In this document: positions 57,543 through 64,000 of the stretch, in pieces
Layout: the number at the start of each line of letters is the position of its first letter
Position numbering within the stretch: the first letter of the stretch is position 1
From: JAJEAD01 sp964420925
GTDB lineage: Bacteria; Pseudomonadota; Gammaproteobacteria; HK1
Assembly: GCA_964420925.1 (NCBI GenBank)
Contig: CAYQVB010000155.1
Location: 1 to 64,000 of the forward strand
Length of the DNA stretch: 64,000 nt
Reading direction: 5' to 3'
Made by a program: the position numbers and the translations under genes
The notes under the pieces: model-generated
Told to the model about the DNA's origin: nothing
The model's database searches: none
What the model saw: the letters and a program-made list of their open reading frames with translations, nothing else

Positions 57543-58715
57543 TCAGTGCGTGGGCAACAGCTCGCGGGCGAGCTCGACCCAGTAGGTGGCGCCGATCGGG
57601 AGGATGTCGTCGTTGAAGTCGTAGTGGGGGTTGTGAACCATGCAGCCTCCGTGCTCGCCCTCGCCGTTGCCGATCATGATGTAGTTGCCGGGGCGTTCCA
57701 GCAGCATGAAGGCGAAGTCCTCCGAGCCCATGATGCGCCTGGCGGCCGCGTCCACATTCTCCGCCCCCACCACCTTGGCCGCCGCCCTGGCGGCGATCGC
57801 GGTCTCCTCTTCATGGTTGATGAGCGGCGGGTAGTTGCGCTCGTAGACGGCATCGGCGTCGATGCCGCGCGCTGCACATATTCCGCGGACGATGCGCTGC
57901 AATCCCTCGTCGAACTGGTCGCGCACCGACTGGGAGAAGGAGCGCACGGTGCCGGCGAACTCGACGCTGTCGGGGATGACGTTGATCGCGTCGCCGCCGT
58001 GGATGCGGCCCACCGTGAAGGTCGCCGCATGCTGGGCGTCGATCTCCTGGGCGACGAAGTCGTTCAACGCCTCGATGATCGCGCACGCGGCGTTGACGGG
58101 ACTGCGGGCGAGGTGGGGCATCGCCCCGTGGCCGCCTACGCCCTTCACCTCGACCCGCACGGTGTCCGAGCTCGCCATGAAGGGGCCGGTGCGGGTGATG
58201 AAGTGCCCGACCGGCACGGTGGGGAAGTTGTGCATCCCCCACACCGTCTCGACCGGGAAGTGCTCGAAGAGGCCGTCCTCGATCATCGCCGCGGCGCCGC
58301 CCGCGCCCTCCTCCGCGGGCTGGAAGATGAAGTGGATGGTGCCGTCGAAGCCCCGGTGCGAGGCGAGGTACCGGGCCGCGCCCAGAAGCATCGCGGTGTG
58401 GCCGTCGTGCCCGCAGCCGTGCATCTTGCCGGAGTGCTGGGAGACGTGCTCGAAGGTGTTGCGCTCCTCCATCGCGAGCGCATCGAGATCCGCGCGCAGG
58501 CCCACCGCCCGGTTGCCGTGCCCGCACTTGAGAGTGCCGACCACCCCCGTCCTCCCGAGACCCCGCTTGATCGGGATCCCCCACGCGCTCAGCCGCTCGG
58601 CCACGATGTCCGCGGTGCGGTGCTCCTCGTAGGCGAGCTCGGGATGGCGGTGGAGATCCCGGCGGATCCCGGTCATCTCGTCGCGGAAGGCAACGATTTC
58701 GTCAATCAGGTTCAT
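57543..58715 (-). CDS. M20-family amidohydrolase (hippurate hydrolase-like)
   Basis: A 390-residue metallopeptidase. RRDLHRHPELAYEEHRTADIV is the common N-terminus. GKMHGCGHDGHTAMLLGAARYL has the first metal ligands (Cys, His, Asp), and IFQPAEEGAGGAAAMIEDGLFE the catalytic Glu-Glu. VEVKGVGGHGAMPHLARSPVNAA is in the dimerisation domain. GSEDFAFMLLERPGNYIMIGN and HNPHYDFNDDILPIGA close the protein. It probably cleaves an N-acyl amino acid. The ATG overlaps the HicB-like stop by four bases (ATGA), an odd coupling for a metabolic enzyme. Confidence 0.92.
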   Translation of the reverse strand: MNLIDEIVAFRDEMTGIRRDLHRHPELAYEEHRTADIVAERLSAWGIPIKRGLGRTGVVGTLKCGHGNRAVGLRADLDALAMEERNTFEHVSQHSGKMHGCGHDGHTAMLLGAARYLASHRGFDGTIHFIFQPAEEGAGGAAAMIEDGLFEHFPVETVWGMHNFPTVPVGHFITRTGPFMASSDTVRVEVKGVGGHGAMPHLARSPVNAACAIIEALNDFVAQEIDAQHAATFTVGRIHGGDAINVIPDSVEFAGTVRSFSQSVRDQFDEGLQRIVRGICAARGIDADAVYERNYPPLINHEEETAIAARAAAKVVGAENVDAAARRIMGSEDFAFMLLERPGNYIMIGNGEGEHGGCMVHNPHYDFNDDILPIGATYWVELARELLPTH

Positions 58716-58882
58716 GGAGGCAGCTCCTCGAGCGCTTCTCGAAGCACTTCCGACAGTGTTTCGAGCAGTTCTTCCCGCGTACGTTCCTGGGCGTTCACCC
58801 CCGGAACCTCCGCGATCCATCCGATCCACCAACCCTCGTCCTGCGAGATGATCGCGGTCCAGGAGGGATGGTCCATCTTCAT
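58712..58882 (-). CDS. HicB-like small protein, orphan
   Basis: A 56-residue frame starting at an ATG behind GGGGACA: MKMDHPSWTAIISQDEGWWI, GWIAEVPGVNAQERTREELL, ETLSEVLREALEELPP. This is the HicB fold core: a strand, W-W-I-G-W-I-x-E-V-P-G-V, then T-R-E-E-L-L-E-x-L. No HicA toxin (K-x-x-G-x-x-x-x-R-x-x-G-S-H) precedes it. The stop overlaps the M20 gene start, so the two are co-translated. It may be a stand-alone HicB-type regulator or the survivor of a broken pair. Confidence 0.7.
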   Translation of the reverse strand: MKMDHPSWTAIISQDEGWWIGWIAEVPGVNAQERTREELLETLSEVLREALEELPP

Positions 58883-58926
58883 TTGTCCCCCATTTCGACC
58901 TGGATAGTCCAGCCCGAAGCTCGGGA

Positions 58927-59988
58927 TCAGAGCTCCGGGCCTTCCCGTGGGGACACATCGCGCAGGCGCCGCCGGAAGTCCGCCTCGTCGCGGCACGCGG
59001 TCGCCGCAGCCATCGAATTCTCGAGCGGCAGGCTCGCGAGCAGCTCGCGCTCCTGCGCAAAGCGCGAGGCCGACCCGATGCCCCTTGCACCGAGCACCGC
59101 GAGCACCGCTTCCACGTGCCCGGCCGCACGTCCCTCTTCGTGTCCCTCCCTGCGACCCTTCTCATATCCTTCCCCGCGGCCCTCCCTGCGGCCTCTGATG
59201 TGACCCCGCGCTTCCGCCTCCCGGCTGATCGAGCGGGTGAAGGGGTCGTCCTCCGGCCGCGTACCCTCGCGCGCGCCCATCGCCCGGGCCACCCGCTCCA
59301 GGGCCCGTCTCGCCTCCACCGACGGCGGATCCTCGGTCAGCACGCGGTGGATCTCCTCCGAACGCCACCCCGGAAAGGCCCTGCTCGACCCTTCCTCGCG
59401 ATATCCCCCGCCCCGGCGCACGTGGATCGCGAGCCCCGGCGCGCGACGCGACGCCTCCCACGGCACCAGCACCCAGATCTCCGGAAAGCCGCTCTCCTCA
59501 TAGATCCCGAGCTTGCGACGGCGCACGTCCGTGCTGTGGTCCACCTCCAGCACCACATCGGGCAGCGGGTCCGTATCCACGTCGATCGCCCGTCCCTCCA
59601 GGCGCACTTGCTCGGGGTGCAGGTACAGCACCTCGTCGGCCTGCATCAGCCAGCGCAGCCGACCCACTGCGTCGCGCCGCACCAGGTCCGCCGAGCCGAA
59701 GGACACGATCCGCGCGCCGCGCAGCGCCGCTACCCGCGTGGCCATCTCCACCAAGCGCCGGGACGGCCCCTCGTGCTGGGGGGACGTGGGCTCGCTGACC
59801 TTCCATGCCGTCTCGCTCAGCCCGTCCCAAAACTCGATGCGCTCCTCGTAGCTCTCCACCTGTGCCGCCGACAAGTGAAAGGACTCGCACCCCGGAAAAT
59901 CCTCGTACCGGTAGCGTCCCTCCCGAGCGCGCTGCGGCGCATCGTCGCGCCGATATGCGGAAACCCCGGGCGAAAGCGACTTGACCAT
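58927..59988 (-). CDS. Uma2-like PD-(D/E)XK protein with Gly-Arg repeat tail
   Basis: A 353-residue protein. An ATG behind GGGAGG gives MVKSLSPGVSAYRRDDAPQR. Residues about 100-190 hold the fold: RGARIVSFGSADLVRR, LPDVVLEVDHSTDVRRRKLGIYEESGFPEIWVLVPW, with Asp and Glu-Val-Asp as the nuclease motif. Residues about 265-295 are a repetitive Gly/Arg/Glu tract (GHIRGRREGRGEGYEKGRRE then GHEEGRAAGH), typical of PD-(D/E)XK transposase-associated or DUF4351-like proteins. The C-terminus is helical. It lies 44 bases upstream of the HicB-like gene on the same strand. Confidence 0.7.
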   Translation of the reverse strand: MVKSLSPGVSAYRRDDAPQRAREGRYRYEDFPGCESFHLSAAQVESYEERIEFWDGLSETAWKVSEPTSPQHEGPSRRLVEMATRVAALRGARIVSFGSADLVRRDAVGRLRWLMQADEVLYLHPEQVRLEGRAIDVDTDPLPDVVLEVDHSTDVRRRKLGIYEESGFPEIWVLVPWEASRRAPGLAIHVRRGGGYREEGSSRAFPGWRSEEIHRVLTEDPPSVEARRALERVARAMGAREGTRPEDDPFTRSISREAEARGHIRGRREGRGEGYEKGRREGHEEGRAAGHVEAVLAVLGARGIGSASRFAQERELLASLPLENSMAAATACRDEADFRRRLRDVSPREGPEL

Positions 59989-60071
59989 CTGCGCCTCCCT
60001 GTACATCCATGTCGCAGGCCGGCACGCATTGTCTCAGAGGACCCCCGCCCTGGAAAGCGCCGGGCGAGTGC

Positions 60072-60324
60072 CGCACTGCGATGCGCAGCTGACATTCACC
60101 GCCATGGAGATGCGCTTCCTCACCGACTATGCCGCCGACGCCGCACTGCCCGCATCCGGTGACCTAGCCGGCGCGGTGCTCGTGGTGGCTCTGCTCGGCG
60201 GCTACCGCAAGCATGACCCCCGCCCGGCCACCAGATCATGTGGCGAGGATACGAGCGCATGGGCGCCGCGACGCTGGGCTACCAGATTGCCCTCAGGCAC
60301 TTCGGTGCAGCGGACTCGCCATAG
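60072..60324 (+). mobile_element. IS4-family transposase C-terminal remnant, frameshifted
   Basis: One frame reads FTAMEMRFLTDYAADAALPA and DLAGAVLVVALLGGYRKHD, the C-terminal region of IS4-family transposases (LLGGYRKR). A one-base slip in a CCCC run near 60220 then gives PPGHQIMWRGYERMGAATLG and YQIALRHFGAADSP before a TAG. That ending matches the usual IS4-type tail (GHQIMWRGY...). The rest of the transposase is missing. Confidence 0.75.
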
Positions 60325-60898
60325 CGTCAACAACGACACTCCATGGCATCGAGCCCTCTCCGCAATCGCTCCGGCAACGACATCCGCTCCGCGGAAAAGT
60401 CGACACCACGCTGATCGGGGAGCGAGATCATCGTTGCGTTGGGCCTGACCATCGCGCCCTCTTCATATCCCCTGCACCGGCATCGCGGCCGAATGCGTTG
60501 CGCCACTGCATCTTGGGCAGTATCGTCTCCGATGCCATCGGTCGACAGCCGCGGCAGCACATTCCGCGAGTACGAGCGTGTCGCCTCGACCACTTCGGCA
60601 AAGTCCTCGAAATCCTTTGTCCAGCCTCACTTATGGGGACAGCGCAGACCTAGCCCCGAGGCGCCTGCGAGCCCAGAGCTTCGCCGTCCACCGAGGCCGG
60701 CCAGCACGCTCCAGCTGGGGCGACCGAAGGGGTCATTGGGCGTCTCTTGCCTCGACGACAGGGAGGACGGAATCCGTCACTTCCTTAGGAGGGTGTCAGC
60801 AATTGAATTTCCAGGTTACGGAGGTCGCTACATCGAACCGATGCTCCATAGCGGCTGGAACTACCAAATGCGCCCGCGATGAAGTTGGAAACTTTAAT
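60325..60898. other. Gene debris between two recombinase remnants
   Basis: No intact gene. A minus-strand frame (about 60327-60593) reads coherently near its end (PNATMISLPDQRGVDFSAER then LPERLRRGLDAMECRC) but lacks a recognisable family. The remaining frames are noisy. Together with the IS4 and recombinase scraps this marks a boundary used repeatedly by mobile DNA. Confidence 0.3.
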
Positions 60899-61015
60899 AG
60901 GATCAGTGTCCTTAAGCTGGACGTGTCGAAGAGCTCCATCGCCAAGATCACCGGCGTCACCCGCTCGACACTCTACCACTTCATCGCCACCCAGGGGCTC
61001 AAGGCCGGTCCGTAG
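60899..61015 (+). pseudogene. Serine recombinase C-terminal HTH remnant
   Basis: The frame reads ISVLKLDVSKSSIAKITGVT then RSTLYHFIATQGLKAGP and a stop. This is the C-terminal helix-turn-helix of resolvase/invertase-type serine recombinases (usually A-x-x-L-L-x-x-G-x-S...I-A-x-x-L-G-V-S-R-S-T-L-Y-x-Y). The catalytic domain is missing. It ends 75 bases before the channel gene. Confidence 0.65.
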
Positions 61016-61090
61016 GGGTATGTCCGCTCGAACTCGGCTCGTACCCTGAGAAGCGTTTCGACCGCAGCGCTGCGTGAAAGGAACGAAAGT

Positions 61091-61807
61091 ATGACTATCT
61101 CTGAGATCGTTCAGCGGAACGACACAACACCAGGACGCATCTTCGATTCGACCGTGATCGTGCTCATCCTCGTGTCGGTCGCCACCGTATCCATCGACAC
61201 GCTGCCGAACCTGTCGCCCAGCCTGCGGGCAGCCCTCTCCTGGTCCGAAGTGATCATCGTAGGGCTCTTCACAATCGAGTACGGGCTCCGGATTGGAACC
61301 GCCCCGAGAAAGCTCCGGTACGCGCTCAGCTTCCACGGCGTCGTGGACTTGGCAGCCATTCTCCCCTTCTATCTCACGCTGGGCGGCGTTGACCTGCGTG
61401 CCCTGCGCGTACTGCAGCTATTCCGCATCGTGCGAGTCCTCAAGTTGAGCCGGTACAGCAAGGCGATGGCCAGGTTCGGGAGGGCAATGGCCCTCGCGAA
61501 GGAGGAGATCGTGCTCTTCGCCGGCGTCGCCGCCGCGCTGCTCTACCTGTCGGCGGCCGGTATCTGGTACTTCGAGCACGAGGCACAGCCCGAGGCCTTC
61601 GCGAGTATCATGCACAGCCTCTGGTGGGCAACCGCCACCCTCACGACGGTGGGCTACGGCGACGTGTATCCAGTCACCGTCGGCGGTAAACTCTTCACGT
61701 TCGTCATCCTCATGTGCGGGCTCGGAATTGTCGCGGTGCCCGCCGGGCTCGTTGCCGCAGCGTTGTCACAAGTCCGCCAAGAAAACAACGAAGCCGAGCC
61801 ACAATAG
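61091..61807 (+). CDS. Voltage-gated potassium channel-like protein
   Basis: A 238-residue six-segment channel. S1 is FDSTVIVLILVSVATVSI, S2 SEVIIVGLFTIEYGLRI, S3 VVDLAAILPFYLTLG. S4 (DLRALRVLQLFRIVRVLKLSR) has Arg every third or fourth residue, the voltage sensor. S5 is IVLFAGVAAALLYLSAAGIWY. The pore helix and filter are SLWWATATLTTVGYGD, a K+ selectivity signature (residues 185-191). S6 is FTFVILMCGLGIVAVPAGLVAAAL. No RCK domain follows. It should form a tetrameric inner-membrane K+ channel. It is convergent with the helicase gene to its right. Confidence 0.92.
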   Translation: MTISEIVQRNDTTPGRIFDSTVIVLILVSVATVSIDTLPNLSPSLRAALSWSEVIIVGLFTIEYGLRIGTAPRKLRYALSFHGVVDLAAILPFYLTLGGVDLRALRVLQLFRIVRVLKLSRYSKAMARFGRAMALAKEEIVLFAGVAAALLYLSAAGIWYFEHEAQPEAFASIMHSLWWATATLTTVGYGDVYPVTVGGKLFTFVILMCGLGIVAVPAGLVAAALSQVRQENNEAEPQ

Positions 61808-61862
61808 AGCGTTTGATCGGCCTCGTAAGGGCGCATTTCTCCACGAATTCGGTTCGTAGCCT

Positions 61863-64000
61863 CTACACAGCGACGTGCAAGGTACGAGCAAGCTGTGGCA
61901 GAGCCTCGAAATTGACCCTGCTGCTGACTGCATCGGCCACAAGGAGCGCCGGATCCAGGTACGGGTGAAACTTCTCCACCACGAGATTTTTCCCGTCTAC
62001 CAGAGACTCTTCCAGAGCTGCCGGCTGCGAAGCGGCGATGGCCTCCAACGCCCCTTCGACCGAGGCACGCTCGCTGTCGTGTCGGACACACAGAAATCCG
62101 TCATTCACATCGACCCCGTACCCCTTGGCTCGCAACACCAGCGCCAAAGTCCAAGTCTTGATGGAGCCCGATGATGTCGCGATCAACCAATTGCGCACGC
62201 CGATCTCGCAGACGGGCTTCCGACTGAGATCCAGCAGTTGAAACTCGCGACGCGCGTGCTCCAGGATAGAGCCCGCAGCGCCGTCGAGATATGCTGGAAC
62301 GGCCGTTCCTGCGAGCATGTACATCATCTTCTCCACCACCCGGTCGTGGACGACGCCCCCAGCGCCGCCAAAGAGCGGCGGGCGCCCCGTACGGTCAGCG
62401 GTAACCTCGATCAGTTTCTCGTCTTCGTGAATGCTGAGGATGCGCCAGCGGCGACCGGCGAAAATGATGGTCATGCCCACCGTCAGGATCATGACCACCG
62501 GAAGGGTTCCCAGCTGTTTGCGGTCGGCAACTATCCGATACTCTTCCGGCGTCTGGAACACCGCATAGAAGCGGTAGTGTTCCACCAGTTGTTCGCCACG
62601 ACGTCCGAGCAGCAGCGTACCATCGGAATTCTGCTCGACCAGTGCGACGCTTTCGCTGCCGAGTTGCCGCAGCAGGCTGACGAATATCCTTCTGGTAACT
62701 CGGCGAAACGGCCCTTGCTCGCACAGGACACGATAGAGCCGATCGGCCCTCGCCCCGTTGCGCTCGGCGATTGTGGACAGCACCTGGTGGGTCAGCGTTG
62801 AAAGGTGCAGAGCCTGCGGAGCGGGGGGTTCGCACCAGTTCTCTATCAGCAGCTCGACCATCGCGATCGAGCGGAGCAACCCGAGATGCAGGCGATCCAA
62901 TGGGTGTGCCTCAGCGTCGGAGTCGCTCTCGATGGCATACATGCGCAGCACGGCCGGCTGGTTGGCACGCCTCCCCGACCGGCCTAGTCGCTGGCGCAAC
63001 GACGCCACCGAAAACGGCGGGCCAATTTGCGCGACGCACGCGATATCGCCGATGTCGATGCCGAGCTCCAGTGTCGATGTGCAGACGGCCGTAGTGGCCT
63101 GATCGGCCTTGAGGCGGCGTTCGAGATCGTGCCGATGGTCTCGCGACAGGCTAGCGTGATGCGGAAAGAACTCCAGCGGCACTCGCTCTCGTTCCGAAAT
63201 CCTGCGCAGCGTGTCCGCATACCATTCGACCGACCCACGCGATCCCGCAAAGATCAGGTTGCTCTTTCCGCGGAGCCTGGAGAACAGGTGCTTAGCGACC
63301 GCTCGCTCGGCCGCCATGCCATCTGTTTCCTCTTCGGCGTCCTCTCCGCGATCCCCCTCGCGAAGGTAACCACGGATCTGAACCCGCAACTCCTGTGGAT
63401 CCGAGCGGCTCTTCAGCAACACCACGTTCTCGGGCGCTTCCGGACGCAGGTATCCCCTTACCAGGTCCATGGCCCCCAAGGTCGCGGACAGCCCCACCCG
63501 TCGAATCCTCCGACCGAGCGCCACCTCGAGACGGGTCAGCAGCGAACGTAATTGGATGCCACGCTCGTTGTCGAGAAGCGCGTGCAGCTCGTCAATAACG
63601 ACCGCCCGCGTGCCGGCGAACAGCTTCGGAATCTCGAGCCCACGCAGCACGAAGAGCGCCTCGAGCGACTCCGGGGTGATGAGCAACACGCCGCACGGGC
63701 TCTTGCGCGCACGCGCCTTCACCCCCTGCGAAATGTCGCCATGCCAAGGGAACACGGGCAACTCGGCACGATCACACAGATCCCCTAGACGATCGAACTG
63801 GTCGTTGATGAGAGCGCGCAGCGGACCCACATAGAGAAGGTCGAAACCGCCGTCGCCGGGTCTGTCCAGGACTTGGGAGATGAGCGGAAGAAACGCGGCT
63901 TCGGTCTTCCCACCGGCCGTTGCCGCAGCAATGATCACATCGTCTTCGCCGTTCACCAGCAGCGGAATAGCGCGCTCCTGGATGTCGCGCAGGCTCTGCC
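61863..64000 (-). CDS. Lhr-like DEAD/DEAH-box helicase, 5' end beyond window
   Basis: The frame is open to the window edge, so the start lies outside. Visible are SLRDIQERAIPLLVNGEDD (Q-motif), VIIAAATAGGKTEAAFLP (Walker A: A-T-A-G-G-K-T), AVVIDELHALLDNERGIQLRSLL (DELH), GLSATLGA, LIFAGSRGSVEWYADTLRR, VCTSTLELGIDIGDIACVAQIGPPFSVASLRQRLGRSGRRANQPA (motifs V and VI). The order and the L-G-I-D-I-G-D motif match Lhr-type superfamily 2 helicases. At least 710 residues are present. A C-terminal region (GMTIIFAGRRWRILSIHEDEKLIEVTADR) is a beta-rich domain found in Lhr relatives. Genes upstream of it, outside the window, would define any DNA-repair or defence system. Confidence 0.88.
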   Translation of the reverse strand, partial: QSLRDIQERAIPLLVNGEDDVIIAAATAGGKTEAAFLPLISQVLDRPGDGGFDLLYVGPLRALINDQFDRLGDLCDRAELPVFPWHGDISQGVKARARKSPCGVLLITPESLEALFVLRGLEIPKLFAGTRAVVIDELHALLDNERGIQLRSLLTRLEVALGRRIRRVGLSATLGAMDLVRGYLRPEAPENVVLLKSRSDPQELRVQIRGYLREGDRGEDAEEETDGMAAERAVAKHLFSRLRGKSNLIFAGSRGSVEWYADTLRRISERERVPLEFFPHHASLSRDHRHDLERRLKADQATTAVCTSTLELGIDIGDIACVAQIGPPFSVASLRQRLGRSGRRANQPAVLRMYAIESDSDAEAHPLDRLHLGLLRSIAMVELLIENWCEPPAPQALHLSTLTHQVLSTIAERNGARADRLYRVLCEQGPFRRVTRRIFVSLLRQLGSESVALVEQNSDGTLLLGRRGEQLVEHYRFYAVFQTPEEYRIVADRKQLGTLPVVMILTVGMTIIFAGRRWRILSIHEDEKLIEVTADRTGRPPLFGGAGGVVHDRVVEKMMYMLAGTAVPAYLDGAAGSILEHARREFQLLDLSRKPVCEIGVRNWLIATSSGSIKTWTLALVLRAKGYGVDVNDGFLCVRHDSERASVEGALEAIAASQPAALEESLVDGKNLVVEKFHPYLDPALLVADAVSSRVNFEALPQLARTLHVAV

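Noticed and set aside
60785..61336. Minus-strand frame across the recombinase remnant and channel start
   Set aside because: Shadow of the recombinase scrap and the channel gene; no motifs.
1..64000. CRISPR array or rRNA operon
   Set aside because: No regularly spaced repeats and no rRNA-like conserved sequence were seen on either strand.

Overview
The window looks like a chromosomal segment of a high-GC proteobacterium. The gene families (CaiB/BaiF CoA-transferase, MmgE/PrpD, CoxL-type oxidoreductase, spermidine-type ABC transporter, DUF3830, DUF1989, non-pyrrolysine MttB) are typical of metabolically versatile alpha- or gammaproteobacteria from marine, soil or host-associated habitats. No rRNA, tRNA or single-copy marker is visible, so the lineage is an inference. 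Coding density is high, genes are small catabolic units on both strands, and broken accessory genes lie between them.

Layout. 1-5.5 kb is a lower-GC accessory island: the 3' end of an IS630-type transposase, a two-gene HEPN-like/partner cassette, an IS21-type end, a wrecked parDE locus, a small conserved hypothetical gene and a HhH-GPD DNA-glycosylase-like gene. 5.7-17.6 kb holds a Na+/solute symporter, a DUF429-like gene between the symporter and a decayed copy of its 3' end, then a minus-strand unit (gamma-glutamyltransferase, MmgE/PrpD, CapA-like, Ldh-like), divergent from a ThDP enzyme and a phosphotriesterase-family gene. 17.7-26.6 kb has a Nudix hydrolase, an alpha/beta hydrolase next to a choline-sulfatase-like enzyme, higA with a broken higB, enoyl-CoA hydratase, CoA-transferase, a Gfo/Idh/MocA oxidoreductase and a coupled DUF1989/arginine-deiminase-superfamily pair. 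26.7-33.7 kb holds an orphan Phd-type antitoxin with an upstream palindrome, a SWIM/SNF2 pair, an amidase and a solitary DNA methyltransferase followed by a copy of the amidase 5' end.

33.8-46.2 kb is one long plus-strand catabolic run: a tandem cyclase-domain protein, an amino-acid-type ABC transporter, DUF3830, a zinc alcohol dehydrogenase, an MttB-family methyltransferase, two SDRs, a CoxL-like subunit without partners and an enolase-superfamily enzyme. 46.2-60 kb has an FAD amine oxidase, two Uma2-type proteins, a spermidine/putrescine-type ABC operon ending in an SDR, an SMP-30 lactonase, two tandem glycerol-1-phosphate-dehydrogenase-like genes, a decayed sugar permease and an M20 hydrolase whose start overlaps a HicB-like gene. 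60-64 kb has IS4 and serine-recombinase remnants, a potassium channel and an Lhr-like helicase running off the right edge.

Two themes stand out. First, import and breakdown of nitrogenous small molecules: gamma-glutamyl, guanidino, quaternary amine, amide and possibly formamide compounds. Second, wreckage of mobile and toxin-antitoxin genes: no visible toxin-antitoxin locus is complete, and two host genes carry duplicated fragments flanking foreign-looking cargo. The best candidates for undescribed biology are the HEPN-like pair at 1.0-2.3 kb, the SWIM-HTH/SNF2 module, the cyclase fusion with one degenerate active site, and the gamma-glutamyltransferase/PrpD/CapA/Ldh unit.
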